Origin: Tindallia magadiensis
GTDB taxonomy: Bacteria > Bacillota > Clostridia > Peptostreptococcales > Tindalliaceae
Length of the DNA stretch: 64,000 bases
Direction: 5' to 3'
NCBI RefSeq assembly: GCF_900113635.1
Contig: NZ_FOQA01000005.1
Location: 170,814 to 234,813, forward strand
Each line of letters opens with the position of its first letter. The first letter of the stretch is position 1. A program made the position numbers and the translations under genes. Below the pieces are notes generated by a model. That model saw nothing but the letters and a program-made list of their open reading frames with translations. It did not search any database and had not been told where the DNA came from. Below, piece after piece: positions 16,159 through 26,751 of this stretch.

Positions 16159-17835
16159 ATGAAAAGTGATCAAATTACCAAAGGTACTCATCGAGCTCCG
16201 CATCGTTCTCTGCTTAGTGCTTTAGGCATGAGCCGGGAAGAAATGAACCGGCCTAAAATCGGTATTGTAAACTCTTTTAATGAAGTGGTTCCGGGTCATA
16301 CCCATCTTGATAAAATAACCGCCGCTGTAAAAACCGGTGTTGCCATGGCTGGAGGTACGGCTATGGAATTTCCTGCCATTGCTGTCTGTGATGGTATTGC
16401 CATGGGACATCCCGGCATGAAATATTCACTGGTCACCAGAGAGCTGATCGCTGACTCTACGGAAGCCATGGCCATTTCTCATGCTTTTGATGCCTTAGTA
16501 ATGATTCCTAACTGTGATAAAAATGTTCCCGGCCTTCTTATGGCCGCCGCCCGCCTTAATATCCCAACTATTTTTGTGAGTGGTGGTCCGATGCTGGCAG
16601 GAAAAGTAAAAGGCTCCAAAACCAGTTTGTCTTCTGTTTTTGAAGCGGTAGGAAGCCATTCCTCCGGTAATATCCGTCTGGAGGATTTAGAAGAATTTGA
16701 ACGTAAGGCTTGTCCTACCTGCGGTTCTTGCTCCGGTATGTATACGGCTAACAGCATGAACTGTCTGACAGAAGCTTTAGGAATGGGCCTTCCAGGAAAC
16801 GGGAGCATTCCGGCTGTCTATTCCGCTCGCCTTCAATTAGCTAAGCTGGCTGGAATGCAGATCATGAACCTATTAAAGGCCGATCTTCGTCCTCGCCAGA
16901 TTATGACAGAAAAAGCTTTTCAAAACGCTCTGACAGTTGACATGGCCTTAGGATGCAGTACTAACTCTATGCTCCACTTACCTGCTATCGCCTACGAAGC
17001 CGGTGTGGCCTTAGATTTGGAAAAGGCTAATGAAGTCAGCAGCAAAACTCCTAATCTATGTCATCTGGCGCCTGCCGGACCCGCCTTTATGGAAGATCTG
17101 GAGGAAGCCGGCGGCGTCTATGCCGTAATGAAAGAACTGGATCAGCTTGGTTTAATTGAAAAAGAAACACCTACCTGCACCTTGAAAACCCTTGGAGAAA
17201 ATTTAATAGGATGCCTTAACAAGAACCCGGAAATTATTCGACCTGTTCATCAGCCTTTTAGTGCCACTGGCGGCATTGCTGTTTTGAAGGGAAATTTGGC
17301 ACCGGATGCTTGTGTGGTAAAAGCTTCCGCCGTTGCTCCTGAAATGATGCAGCACAGCGGTCCAGCCCGGGTTTTTGACAGCGAGGAAGAGGCAACAGAA
17401 GCCATTACTGGTGGAAAAATCAACGCGGGAGATGTGGTTGTCATCCGATACGAAGGCCCAAAGGGTGGTCCGGGGATGAGAGAAATGCTTAGTCCGACCT
17501 CTGTCATTGCCGGTATGGGGTTGGGGAGTAAAGTAGCCCTTATTACGGATGGCCGCTTTAGCGGTGCTACCCGGGGCGCTTCTATCGGTCATGTTTCACC
17601 AGAGGCAGCCGTTGGCGGACCCATCGCTTTGGTAGAAGAAGGCGACCAGATTAAAATTGATATTAACGAAAAAACCATTCATTTGGATGTGGCGGAAGAA
17701 ATTTTAGCAGAACGCCGAAAAGCTTGGCAACCCAGAACGCCTAAAATTACCAGTGGTGTATTAGCTCGCTATGCTCATATGGTTACTAGCGGCAGCCAGG
17801 GGGCTGTACTGAAAATCCCTGACATGCCGCGGTAG
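16159..17835 (+). CDS. ilvD: Dihydroxyacid dehydratase
   Basis: Dehydrates 2,3-dihydroxy-isovalerate and -methylvalerate in valine and isoleucine synthesis. The 558 residues are full length. They show the iron-sulfur cysteines in NCDKNVPG and [13 protein letters not shown], then [41 protein letters not shown] and [21 protein letters not shown]. The ATG follows GGGAGGT. It stands alone, without other ilv genes next to it. The threonine dehydratase further right is in a separate T-box-controlled unit. Confidence 0.96.
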   Translation: MKSDQITKGTHRAPHRSLLSALGMSREEMNRPKIGIVNSFNEVVPGHTHLDKITAAVKTGVAMAGGTAMEFPAIAVCDGIAMGHPGMKYSLVTRELIADSTEAMAISHAFDALVMIPNCDKNVPGLLMAAARLNIPTIFVSGGPMLAGKVKGSKTSLSSVFEAVGSHSSGNIRLEDLEEFERKACPTCGSCSGMYTANSMNCLTEALGMGLPGNGSIPAVYSARLQLAKLAGMQIMNLLKADLRPRQIMTEKAFQNALTVDMALGCSTNSMLHLPAIAYEAGVALDLEKANEVSSKTPNLCHLAPAGPAFMEDLEEAGGVYAVMKELDQLGLIEKETPTCTLKTLGENLIGCLNKNPEIIRPVHQPFSATGGIAVLKGNLAPDACVVKASAVAPEMMQHSGPARVFDSEEEATEAITGGKINAGDVVVIRYEGPKGGPGMREMLSPTSVIAGMGLGSKVALITDGRFSGATRGASIGHVSPEAAVGGPIALVEEGDQIKIDINEKTIHLDVAEEILAERRKAWQPRTPKITSGVLARYAHMVTSGSQGAVLKIPDMPR

Positions 17836-17867
17836 TGTCGCTCTTTTACTACCTTCTAAAACATTAA

Positions 17868-17900
17868 AAAAACCAATGCGATAAAAGGCATTGGTTTTCT
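17868..17900. terminator. Bidirectional terminator between ilvD and the HD-GYP gene
   Basis: AACCAATGC pairs with GCATTGGTT around an eight-base loop, flanked by an A-run on the left and a T-run on the right. It can therefore end both convergent genes. Confidence 0.85.
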
Positions 17901-17905
17901 TAATG

Positions 17906-19408
17906 TTACAAAATATCTAATTGGTAGTCCTGACATATTTCCACAAATATCCGAACTAGTTCTGGATCAAACTGAGTTCCCTGGCATTCCTGAATTCTAT
18001 CCAAAGCTTCTTTTACCGTCATAGCTTTTCGATATGGCCGTTCATTGGTCATAGCGTCAAAGGCATCCACAATGGATAACACCCGACACTCTATCGGAAT
18101 ATCTTCTCCTTTTAACCGTAAGGGATACCCGGTGCCATCCCATTTTTCATGATGTTTAAGGATCAGGCGGGAAATTTCTTTTAATTCAGGTGTAGCCGAA
18201 GCAATACGTTCTCCTATAACGGTATGAGTTTTCATCACTTTCCATTCTTCCGCTGTTAGAGGAGCTGGTTTTTGTAAAATTTTATCCGGTATTCCCACTT
18301 TTCCCAAATCATGAAATTTTGCCAGTAAGCGTACCCGATCCAGTTGATTCTGTGAAAAGCCCTGAGCTTGCCCTAATGTTTCTGCCAGAAAAGACATACG
18401 ATCTGCATGACCTTCCGTAATATAGTCTTTTGCTTCCAAAGCTTTCATCAAGGTTCTTACCAACGCACTTTTACTGCTGGTATCTTTTAACAGTTTATGT
18501 TGATATAAATTGTTATCCGCCTCCTGATACATTAAACTTGTGTTGAGAACTCCTTGAGAATGATAAGCATATCCGTAGGATACTTCTACTTTATAGAGGC
18601 TGTCTTTTTCATTATAAGTCTGCAGTCTTTCTCCAAAGGTTTGAATCGCTTTTTCCAGTATGTCCACCTTTTGATTACGGGTGATAACACCAAACTCATT
18701 CCCTCCTACTCTGGCAATAAATCCAATTTCTTCAAAGACTTCCTTTACCATTTGACCTACTGCCCGAATCACCGTATCTCCTGTGATATGCCCCAGGGTT
18801 TCATTAATAATTTTCAACCCATCAATGTCTAATAAAATCAGACCCACCTCTGTGCATGACTGACCTTCCAGTTCCATAAAGGCTTCTTCAAAGCATCGCC
18901 GGTTGAAAAGGTCTGTCATATGATCTGTTTCAGCCATTCGTCTCAACCGATGTTCCAACTCAATTCTTTTCGTCATATCTCGAATAATGATAAGCACTTC
19001 ATCCAACTCTGTTTTATGGAGGCGGGCCTCAAAAAAACAGGTGCGATCTTCTTCCTGCATTTCAAAAAAATGAGTTCTCAACTCATTCAATTCCAACACT
19101 TCTTGTGCCATTTTTTGCAATGTTTTCAGGAGATGTTGATCTCGAAAAATTAGCAGGGTTCCTGTAGTCTTATTTTGTCCACCAGAAGAAAAAGGCGTTA
19201 TATTTCCTTGTGCATCACTTACCAACAAAATATCCGGGATCGCCATCATAAGTGCTTTGTTCCTAGCACTTACCCGCTCCAGAGAAACAATTTTTTCCTG
19301 CAGTTCTGGGTAATAATTCTTTTGAAAAGATTCTTCACCCAATCCAATAATCGATTCCCGCGTAACCTTATTTTTAAGGTTGGTTTTTTTCCTTGAATAG
19401 TTGTCCAT
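17906..19408 (-). CDS. PAS-GGDEF-HD-GYP cyclic-di-GMP signalling protein
   Basis: A soluble 500-residue protein. A PAS-like domain (about 45-155) is followed by a GGDEF domain (about 160-320) whose signature reads GGNEF, with Asn in place of Asp/Glu at position three. A C-terminal HD-GYP domain (about 325-490) has HDLGKVGIPDKIL and HHEKWDGTGYP intact. HD-GYP domains hydrolyse c-di-GMP; the altered GGDEF may be inactive or regulatory. The start lies 35 bases inside the end of the alcohol dehydrogenase gene, so the two are probably co-transcribed. The signal sensed is unknown. Confidence 0.9.
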   Translation of the reverse strand: MDNYSRKKTNLKNKVTRESIIGLGEESFQKNYYPELQEKIVSLERVSARNKALMMAIPDILLVSDAQGNITPFSSGGQNKTTGTLLIFRDQHLLKTLQKMAQEVLELNELRTHFFEMQEEDRTCFFEARLHKTELDEVLIIIRDMTKRIELEHRLRRMAETDHMTDLFNRRCFEEAFMELEGQSCTEVGLILLDIDGLKIINETLGHITGDTVIRAVGQMVKEVFEEIGFIARVGGNEFGVITRNQKVDILEKAIQTFGERLQTYNEKDSLYKVEVSYGYAYHSQGVLNTSLMYQEADNNLYQHKLLKDTSSKSALVRTLMKALEAKDYITEGHADRMSFLAETLGQAQGFSQNQLDRVRLLAKFHDLGKVGIPDKILQKPAPLTAEEWKVMKTHTVIGERIASATPELKEISRLILKHHEKWDGTGYPLRLKGEDIPIECRVLSIVDAFDAMTNERPYRKAMTVKEALDRIQECQGTQFDPELVRIFVEICQDYQLDIL

Positions 19409-20564
19409 AAATCTTTTTTACCTCTTCCTTCGCCATTATTTTAGGATTTGTCACCATACAAGGGTCCTGAAGGGCGTTCTCTGCAAGTTTTTCCAAGGCG
19501 TCCTCATCAATCGATTCCATCGGAAGATAATCTGGTATTCCCACTTTCCGGCGTAATTGTTGGATACGCTCCACCAGAGCTGTACAAGCTTCTTCAGTAT
19601 TCATATTAGCTACAGAAAGATCCATTTTCTCAGCTATTTGTCGAAAACAAGGTTCTGCCGCTTGAAAGTTTGCTTCGATCACTTTTTCCAATAAAATACC
19701 ATTGCATTCACCATGAGGTAAATCATACAAACCTCCCAAACTATGAGCCATGGCATGAACTGCCCCTAAACTGGCATTGGAAAAAGCAAAACCAGCATGC
19801 AGGGTTCCTACCATCATTTCCCAAAGCGTCTCTACGCTCCGATCTGATTGAACGGCTGCTTCCAGATGGTTGGTAATCATCCTGACAGATTCCAAAGCAT
19901 GGACATGAGTTAGATCAGACCGAGCATTCGATACACAAGCTTCGATGGCGTGGGTAAGGCTGTCCATACCTGTACAAGCCGTTAAATAAGGATCCATGGT
20001 TTTCAGCGGATGGTTATCAATTAAGGCCAAGTCTGGCACTACTTTTTTACTGATAATGGCTTTTTTTATGTTTTCGCTGGTATCCGCAATGATCGCAAAT
20101 TGAGATACGTCTGCCGAAGTACCAGCCGTAGTTGGAATGCAGATCAATGGTGGTCCTGGCAGCTTAATTTCGTCTACTCCTACATAATCAAGAATATGAC
20201 CACCATTGGTAGAAACAATGCCGATTCCTTTGGCACAATCCATTGGACTTCCACCACCAATGGCTACAATAATATCACATTCTTTCCCTAGAAATTCTTC
20301 CGCACCGATCATTACTTCGTAATCTTTAGGGTTACAGGAAACGTCATCAAATAAATGAATTTCTATTCCTGTTTGTTCAACCGCTTTTATTATTTCCTGA
20401 AACCAAAGTTGTTTTCTTAAATGTTTATCCGTAACCAGTAACGCTTTTCGGGCGCCAAAATGTGTCACGTATCGATTGATCAGAAGGGAGGCTCCCTGTC
20501 CCATAACCACTTCTGGCACAACAAATTTTCTAAGTTCCAGTGATTTATCCATCCCAGTGTTCAT
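19374..20564 (-). CDS. Iron-containing alcohol dehydrogenase
   Basis: A 396-residue group III NAD(P)-dependent alcohol dehydrogenase. Motifs are the nucleotide-binding GGGSPMDCAKGI, TTAGTSADVSQFAI, the metal-binding ACTGMDSLTHAIEA and ASLGAVHAMAHSLGG with further histidines, and DLPHGECNGILL. Such enzymes reduce fermentation aldehydes to alcohols or oxidise diols. It has no BMC-targeting extension and lies far from the shell genes. Substrate is not indicated. The ATG follows AGGGGAT. Confidence 0.92.
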   Translation of the reverse strand: MNTGMDKSLELRKFVVPEVVMGQGASLLINRYVTHFGARKALLVTDKHLRKQLWFQEIIKAVEQTGIEIHLFDDVSCNPKDYEVMIGAEEFLGKECDIIVAIGGGSPMDCAKGIGIVSTNGGHILDYVGVDEIKLPGPPLICIPTTAGTSADVSQFAIIADTSENIKKAIISKKVVPDLALIDNHPLKTMDPYLTACTGMDSLTHAIEACVSNARSDLTHVHALESVRMITNHLEAAVQSDRSVETLWEMMVGTLHAGFAFSNASLGAVHAMAHSLGGLYDLPHGECNGILLEKVIEANFQAAEPCFRQIAEKMDLSVANMNTEEACTALVERIQQLRRKVGIPDYLPMESIDEDALEKLAENALQDPCMVTNPKIMAKEEVKKIYGQLFKEKNQP

Positions 20565-20842
20565 TTGATCCCCTACCCTTCCAGACCGTCGTCACCTTAT
20601 TCTTGTTTATGGTTCTAGATACCCTTATGCTTCTCACTCTTAACAGTCCCCTTTATAACGCTTTTCATAAAAATTGATTCAGTCCGATTCATCTAATGTT
20701 TTTGCCGATTAACTTGCTGTTTTTTGTTGTTTTTAAAGGTCCTATTGCGTCCTTGCGTGACTGGTGATAAACTAAGCTTGCACTTTTTCTTCTTGAATAG
20801 AGAAAGAGGCTTTCTATTATTATATCATTAAGAGGGTTTATC

Positions 20843-22204
20843 ATGATAAAACTACGAAAAAAAACAAGCCGACCAGTTCAATTATCTCCGCCACAAATTC
20901 TTGCCAGTGGCTTTGCTATTGTGATTCTAATCGGCATGTTCCTATTGAATCTTCCTGCTGCCACGGTTCACCAGGAATCCATCGGTTGGATCGATTCCCT
21001 GTTTACCGCTACTTCTGCTGTTTGTGTTACTGGTTTGGTGGTCGTGGATACAGGCAGCTATTGGTCTGTTTTTGGACAAACGGTGATTGCTGTCCTGATT
21101 CAAATCGGCGGTCTTGGGTTTATGACCATGGCTACCCTTTTTGCTGTTGTTTTAGGTAAAAAGATTTCTCTTAAAGAGCGGCTCATTATTCAACAAGCTG
21201 TAGGTCAAGAAACCATTTCAGGTGTTGTTCGTTTCACCTTATTCTTACTTGTTGTTGCTTTAGGTATCGAAGCCGTAGGAGCGCTTTTTTTAGCTTTTCA
21301 GTTTGTTCCAGAGTTTGGTTTTTCAACAGGTATTGGATACGCCATTTTCCACTCTATCTCTGCCTTTTGTAACGCCGGCTTTGATATTCTGGGTGATGGG
21401 AACAGCCTGAGCCGTTATACAACCAACCCACTGATTAATCTTACCATTATGACTTTAATTATTTCTGGAGGTTTTGGCTTTACGGTTTTACTGGATCTCT
21501 ATAACCATAAAAAGGCGAAACATTTCAGCCTTCACACTCGTATCGTTCTATTGATAACCATTGGTTTACTAGCCTTAGGTACTTTGGTGTATCTTTTGTT
21601 GGAATGGAACAATCCTGCTACTCTTGGCAATTTAAGCTTCCCACAAAAGCTGATGGCATCTTTGTTTCAATCTGTTACGCCTCGTACCGCTGGCTTTAAT
21701 ACCATCGATATCGCTAGTTTAACAGATGCCTCGCTTTTCTTTACCATTATCCTGATGTTTATTGGCGGTTCACCAGCTTCCACTGCCGGCGGCATTAAAA
21801 CCGTTACCTTCGGCGTAGTGTTGCTATTAGCTTTTTCAGTTATCCGTGGCAACGACCGGGTGGTGCTATTCAAAAAAACCGTTCCTCAATCAATTATCAA
21901 ACGAGCCATTACTGTTGCCATTATTGGAATTAACCTTATCATCCTAATAACAATGCTTATGACTATTATGGAACCCGCATTTACCTTTATGCAAATTCTA
22001 TTTGAAGTTACTTCTGCTTTTGGAACCGTTGGCTTATCTACGGGTATTACCCCTCAACTGGGAACCACTTCCAAACTTTTAATGATCGCAATGATGTATG
22101 CAGGTCGTGTTGGTATTCTTACGGTTGCTTTTGCACTGGCACGTCGGCAACATCATTATCGTGATCTGGTTCATTATGCAGAAGAAAAAGTAATGGTGGG
22201 ATAA
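20843..22204 (+). CDS. ktrB: Potassium uptake channel subunit KtrB (TrkH family)
   Basis: Membrane K+ (often Na+-coupled) translocating subunit. The 453 residues contain the four pore-loop repeats of the SKT superfamily: TSAVCVTGLVV, ISAFCNAGFDILG, TPRTAGFNTIDI and TSAFGTVGLSTG, each with the selectivity-filter glycine or equivalent. The intervening hydrophobic helices are complete. It is followed after 20 bp by its regulatory RCK subunit. No c-di-AMP (ydaO) riboswitch core was recognised in the 278 bp upstream, which otherwise hold only weak promoter-like boxes. Confidence 0.95.
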   Translation: MIKLRKKTSRPVQLSPPQILASGFAIVILIGMFLLNLPAATVHQESIGWIDSLFTATSAVCVTGLVVVDTGSYWSVFGQTVIAVLIQIGGLGFMTMATLFAVVLGKKISLKERLIIQQAVGQETISGVVRFTLFLLVVALGIEAVGALFLAFQFVPEFGFSTGIGYAIFHSISAFCNAGFDILGDGNSLSRYTTNPLINLTIMTLIISGGFGFTVLLDLYNHKKAKHFSLHTRIVLLITIGLLALGTLVYLLLEWNNPATLGNLSFPQKLMASLFQSVTPRTAGFNTIDIASLTDASLFFTIILMFIGGSPASTAGGIKTVTFGVVLLLAFSVIRGNDRVVLFKKTVPQSIIKRAITVAIIGINLIILITMLMTIMEPAFTFMQILFEVTSAFGTVGLSTGITPQLGTTSKLLMIAMMYAGRVGILTVAFALARRQHHYRDLVHYAEEKVMVG

Positions 22205-22224
22205 AAAGAATGGAGGCGAAATAA

Positions 22225-22875
22225 ATGAAACAATTTGCTGTTATCGGCTGTGGCCGTTTTGGAGGAAGTGTTGCAAAAGCTTTGTATAAAAGCGGATTTG
22301 ATGTATTAGCACTGGACGATGATGAATGTGTTATTCGAAATATTGCTGATGAAGTCACTCATGCAGCTACCATCGATATTGACGATGCCATCGCCCTTAA
22401 AGAGGTTGGTATCCGAAACATGGATGTCGTCATCATAGGAATTGGAAGTGACTTAAAAGCTTCTGTTATGTCTACGCTTTTAGTAAAGGAAATGGGCGTT
22501 CCCTATGTGGTTGCAAAAGCTCAGGATGAAATGCATGCAAAAGTCTTGACAAAAATTGGAGCCGACCGGGTTATTTTTCCAGAACGGGACATGGGCATCC
22601 GGTTGGCCTACAACCTTACCTCAACGAATATACTGGATTTCATTGAACTCTCACCAGATTATAGTATTTTAGAAATTGTTTCTCCTAAAATATGGCATGA
22701 CAAAAGCTTAAAAGACAATAATATCCGTGCCCGTTTTGGGCTAAGTATTTTAGCCATCAAACGAGGAGAGGAGATTAACGTTTCCCCTCAGGCAGAGGAA
22801 ATCGTCAGAAGTGAAGATATTTTAATTGTTGTGGGTTCCAATGAAGACCTCCGAAAAGTTCAGGAACACGAATAA
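22225..22875 (+). CDS. ktrA: Potassium uptake regulatory subunit KtrA (RCK)
   Basis: Cytosolic RCK ring protein gating KtrB. The 216 residues have an RCK_N Rossmann domain beginning IGCGRFGGSVAKAL, with the acidic adenosine-ribose-binding residues at LALDDDE, and an RCK_C domain (about 140-216, ILEIVSPKIWHDKSL...) that typically binds c-di-AMP in Firmicutes. It has a GGAGG-like site 20 bp after ktrB. Its end overlaps the convergent GGDEF-EAL gene by 16 bases. Confidence 0.95.
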   Translation: MKQFAVIGCGRFGGSVAKALYKSGFDVLALDDDECVIRNIADEVTHAATIDIDDAIALKEVGIRNMDVVIIGIGSDLKASVMSTLLVKEMGVPYVVAKAQDEMHAKVLTKIGADRVIFPERDMGIRLAYNLTSTNILDFIELSPDYSILEIVSPKIWHDKSLKDNNIRARFGLSILAIKRGEEINVSPQAEEIVRSEDILIVVGSNEDLRKVQEHE

Positions 22876-25103
22876 AATCGTTTTACAAACGCCTCCCAGC
22901 TCATAGGCTTAGCGTAATAATAGCCTTGAAGCATATCACATTGGTAAGTACAGAGCAGTTCTGCCTGCTGTTTTGTTTCGACGCCTTCTGCTACCACTGT
23001 TTTATCCAGTGCATGGGCTAATTTAATCATAGAACGAACGATAGCCTGCTTCGATCCACTATTTTCCATATTATTGACAAAAGATTTATCAATTTTCACT
23101 TCTTGCACAGGCATGGCTTTTAGATGATTCATGGATGAAAAACCGGTTCCAAAATCATCCAAAGAAATCCGCACACCCATTCGAGACAGTTCTTCTAAAG
23201 AAGAAAGTACTTCTCCGGAATCCATCATGCTAATACTTTCGGTCACTTCCAGCTTTAAATGATTAATGTCTGCAAAGCCCAGTTCATAATAAGCCTTAAA
23301 GTCATTAAGGAAAGAAGGATGCTGCATTTGCCTGATGGAGACATTCACAGAAAGGTTTAGCGGTTCTCTTCCTTTTGATTTCCATTCATGCATTTTCTTA
23401 GATGCTTCCTCCATTACCCATCGCCCAATTTCCACAATTTGCCCAGAATCTTCGGCTACCGGAATAAATTCTGATGGTGAAATCACTCCTTTTTGCGGAT
23501 GATTCCAACGGATTAGCACTTCTACGCCTTTAATCAATCCTGTTACCGCTTCAAACTGAGGCTGGTATTCCAAACCAAACTCTTTTTCTTCAATGGCTTT
23601 ATAAATATCGGCTTCCAGTTCTACTCTTTTCCTAACATTTTCTTTTATTTCCTGATAAAAAAACTGATAACGTCGGCTTCCTTCTTTTTTTGCCTGATGC
23701 ATGGCCGCATCCGCACAGGCAAATAAGGAAGAAGCATCTGCCGCATCTGTTGGATATAGGGCTACTCCTGCTGTGAAGTAAGGATATAGGGAAACGTCTT
23801 CCATTTGAACCGGCTGATGAATTGCTTCAAAAAGATGATCTAGATATCCTTGTAACGCTTCTTTGCTTTTTAGTTGACTGATGCAAAGAATAAATTCATC
23901 GCCACCCATTCTGGCTACCATGGAATCTTCCCTTTTTTGGGCGGACAGCCGATTTCCTAATTCGATCAATAATTGATCACCAGCTGCATGGCCATGAATA
24001 TCATTGACACTCTTAAAATCGTCCAGATCCATCAATACAAAAGCAATCAGTTCTTCTGTTTTTCCAGCAGCTTCTATTTTTTCTTCCAAGTATTCATGCA
24101 CAGATCTCATATTAGGAAGCCCTGTCAGCTCATCATGATGAGCCATATGCTCAATCACGCTGATATAGTGCTGTAGCTGATCTACCTGATCACTCAACTC
24201 TTCTTCCATGGCCCTTATTTCTTCATAGGAAGCCTGCAGCTCACTCATTTGGTTTTTGATGGCAAAATAGCGGGTACTAATGATCAACCCAACGAATAAA
24301 AGACCTACAATAGCCATGATACTTATCTGTCGCTTCTTTTGCTCTTGATAGAAATGAGGCGAATTTTTTTGCAGATACTTTTGATGAACGGCCTCATATA
24401 CACCGGTTTCTTTTAACTCTCCCAATCGCCTGTTGATAAATCTAACCAGTTCCGGCTTTTCTTTATTTACCGCATAATGATAGGTTCGTGGAAAAAGATC
24501 GCCTTCATAGGTCGTGATATAACCTTGTAGCCGATTTTGAATCAATACATGTGCAAAAGCATCTTCTTCTGCAAAAACCAAATCGATTCTTCCAGCCATC
24601 AAGGCATGCATTGCCTCTTCCAAATCTGTAAAGCTGACATATTCTACTATTTCCAGTTCATCTTCAAGCAAAAGAATATCCGAATAGGCTTCTCCCACTC
24701 CGATGGAATATTCCTGCAACCGGTTCATTGAAAAATTTGCTATTCTTTCGGTTCCAAAAAATCCTTGGCTCACTTGTAAAATCGGATCTGTAAACAGCAT
24801 GGTGTCTTTTCGTTCCTCGGTGATCGTCAATGAGCTAATCACATCAGCCTTGCCCTCTTCCATGTACGCCAGTACCTTTGGCCAGTTTTCTCCCCTAATG
24901 ACTAGATGATAGTTCGGATCTTGAAAAATCCGTTGAATCAATTCCACATCAAAACCATCCATCCCTACCGCCGTCTGGTAAGAATAGGGTGGATATGCTT
25001 CGTCAGCATAATAATTAACCACATCAATATAGGCTGAAACAACGATTGTCTGAAATGCCAGCAACATTAGAAGAATAATCAGAATCCATGTTTTTCTATT
25101 CAA
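22860..25103 (-). CDS. Periplasmic-binding-domain GGDEF-EAL c-di-GMP protein
   Basis: The 747 residues run: signal/anchor helix (1-26), a type 3 extracellular solute-binding domain (about 28-250, as in amino-acid ABC binding proteins), a membrane helix (about 262-280), a short coiled coil (about 283-318), a GGDEF domain with intact MGGDEF, and an EAL domain whose first motif reads EVLIRW, keeping the metal-binding Glu, plus DDFGTGFSSM and an EGVE near the end. It probably senses a small solute outside the cell and makes or degrades c-di-GMP. No transporter gene is adjacent. Confidence 0.92.
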   Translation of the reverse strand: MNRKTWILIILLMLLAFQTIVVSAYIDVVNYYADEAYPPYSYQTAVGMDGFDVELIQRIFQDPNYHLVIRGENWPKVLAYMEEGKADVISSLTITEERKDTMLFTDPILQVSQGFFGTERIANFSMNRLQEYSIGVGEAYSDILLLEDELEIVEYVSFTDLEEAMHALMAGRIDLVFAEEDAFAHVLIQNRLQGYITTYEGDLFPRTYHYAVNKEKPELVRFINRRLGELKETGVYEAVHQKYLQKNSPHFYQEQKKRQISIMAIVGLLFVGLIISTRYFAIKNQMSELQASYEEIRAMEEELSDQVDQLQHYISVIEHMAHHDELTGLPNMRSVHEYLEEKIEAAGKTEELIAFVLMDLDDFKSVNDIHGHAAGDQLLIELGNRLSAQKREDSMVARMGGDEFILCISQLKSKEALQGYLDHLFEAIHQPVQMEDVSLYPYFTAGVALYPTDAADASSLFACADAAMHQAKKEGSRRYQFFYQEIKENVRKRVELEADIYKAIEEKEFGLEYQPQFEAVTGLIKGVEVLIRWNHPQKGVISPSEFIPVAEDSGQIVEIGRWVMEEASKKMHEWKSKGREPLNLSVNVSIRQMQHPSFLNDFKAYYELGFADINHLKLEVTESISMMDSGEVLSSLEELSRMGVRISLDDFGTGFSSMNHLKAMPVQEVKIDKSFVNNMENSGSKQAIVRSMIKLAHALDKTVVAEGVETKQQAELLCTYQCDMLQGYYYAKPMSWEAFVKRFYSCS

Positions 25104-25290
25104 GATAACGGCCCCTTACCTATCTGCTTTTACTGATTTTTAGTGCCAATCCATCCTATTTTCCGATTCGTTTATGTTTTCCGAAAAATACTGCGATTTA
25201 ATTATACCATGATTTTTCAAAAAAAATGTACCTTCTACCCTATATCGACTTATTTTCTCACTTTTTTCAATATCACTTACTTAAACGGCT

Positions 25291-26679
25291 TTATTTCGGC
25301 CTTCGGCTCTTTTTCCGACTGTTTTTATTATTTCTGCGGCTGCTACTATTACTATTACTAGTGGTACTATTGGTTTTTCCTCTATCATTACTTCCACTTC
25401 TAGCAAAAGAATCCTTCTTGTTTTTTGATCCCTTTTTATGATCGCTTCGGCTCTTTTCCTTCTTCTCATGATGCTTTTTTGTCTGCTTCCCTTCCCCTTT
25501 TCTTCCTTCCTGCCTTTTTCCATCGGTTTCCTTTTTTTGCTTTTCTTTGAAAGTTGCTGCTTTTGCAGAGGCTTGCCCTAAGGATTTCAGTTTCATCCCG
25601 ATGGCTTTTTCAACCATCCGTAAGGCTTCTTGATCCCGAGGAGTCACAAACGTGACGGCCATTCCTACTTCTCCCGCTCGTCCGGTACGACCAATTCGAT
25701 GGATATAGCTTTCCGCATCTTGTACCATGTCATAGTTATAAATATGAGTAACCCCTTCAATGTCTAAACCTCTTGCCGCTACATCCGTTGCCACTAATAG
25801 CTGAAGCTCTAGTTTTCGGAAAGCTTTCATTACTTTTTCTCGTTTCGCTTGGGTTAAATCGCCATGAAGCTCATCAGACAAATAGCCCCATTCCTGCAAT
25901 GCCTCGTTCAAAGCATGGGCTCTTCTTTTGGTGCGGCAAAAAATAATGGCCATAAAAGGTTTTTGTTCCCCTAGCACTTCACAGAGAGCTTCCTGTTTTT
26001 TTCGATCCGTTGTTTCTACCACCATCTGTTGAATAAGATCTAAGGTTACGGTTTCGCTTTTAATCGTAATATGAACGGCTTCTGTCGTCACTTTTTTCGC
26101 CAGTTTTCTTACAGCTTCCGGAATCGTGGCTGAAAACAACATGGTTTGGCGTTGCTGCGGAGTGTACTGAAGAATTTTTTCTACTTCTGGCAAAAATCCT
26201 AAATGAAGCATTTGATCCGCTTCATCTAATACAAGCATTTTAAGATTGTTTAATTGTAAGGTTTTTCGACCCAGATGGTCTAGCAACCTCCCTGGTGTTC
26301 CTACGACTAGATGAATATTTCCTTTTAGCTTATGCAATTGTTTTTCAACATCCTGACCTCCATAAGCTGCCAAACTTCGTATATCCGTGCCTTCTGTTAA
26401 TTTTTTTACTTCCTGTGTGATTTGAATCGCCAGTTCTCTTGTTGGCGTCACAATTAAGGCTTGTACCTGTCCTTCCTCCAGCTTAATCTTTTCCATGATT
26501 GGTAGTAAGAATGCCAAGGTTTTTCCAGTACCTGTCTGCGCCTGAGCAATAACATCTTTTCCCTCCAATAAAGGCGGAATGGTTTTTGTCTGTACTGGTG
26601 TCGGTTCTGTTATCTGGTTTTTTTCCAGTTTTTTAATCCATTGTGACTGTATGCCCAAGGATTTGAATTGATATCCCAT
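25291..26679 (-). CDS. DEAD-box RNA helicase with basic low-complexity tail
   Basis: ATP-dependent RNA unwinding, cold adaptation and RNA decay are family roles. The 462 residues hold all helicase motifs: Q-motif PTPVQ, AQTGTGKT, PTRELA, TPGRLL, DEADQML, SAT, ARGLDI and HRIGRTGRAG. From about residue 375 the tail is almost only Lys, Ser, Asn, Arg and Gly, a disordered RNA-binding extension like that of CshA/DeaD proteins. The corresponding DNA is a simple-sequence tract rich in AAC/AGT-type triplets. No S1 or DbpA domain is seen. Confidence 0.94.
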   Translation of the reverse strand: MGYQFKSLGIQSQWIKKLEKNQITEPTPVQTKTIPPLLEGKDVIAQAQTGTGKTLAFLLPIMEKIKLEEGQVQALIVTPTRELAIQITQEVKKLTEGTDIRSLAAYGGQDVEKQLHKLKGNIHLVVGTPGRLLDHLGRKTLQLNNLKMLVLDEADQMLHLGFLPEVEKILQYTPQQRQTMLFSATIPEAVRKLAKKVTTEAVHITIKSETVTLDLIQQMVVETTDRKKQEALCEVLGEQKPFMAIIFCRTKRRAHALNEALQEWGYLSDELHGDLTQAKREKVMKAFRKLELQLLVATDVAARGLDIEGVTHIYNYDMVQDAESYIHRIGRTGRAGEVGMAVTFVTPRDQEALRMVEKAIGMKLKSLGQASAKAATFKEKQKKETDGKRQEGRKGEGKQTKKHHEKKEKSRSDHKKGSKNKKDSFARSGSNDRGKTNSTTSNSNSSSRRNNKNSRKKSRRPK

Positions 26680-26751
26680 ATAAAATCTCCTATTCTTTCT
26701 TATTTGTTTTCTCTTATTTATGTGTTTTTGTACGGTTGCTTACCTCTGCCA

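Noticed and set aside
20565-20842. c-di-AMP (ydaO) riboswitch before ktrB
   Set aside because: No recognisable conserved core; only weak promoter-like boxes.
25291-25560. Plus-strand repeat array or tandem repeat locus
   Set aside because: It is simple-sequence DNA encoding the Lys/Ser/Asn tail of the DEAD-box helicase on the other strand.
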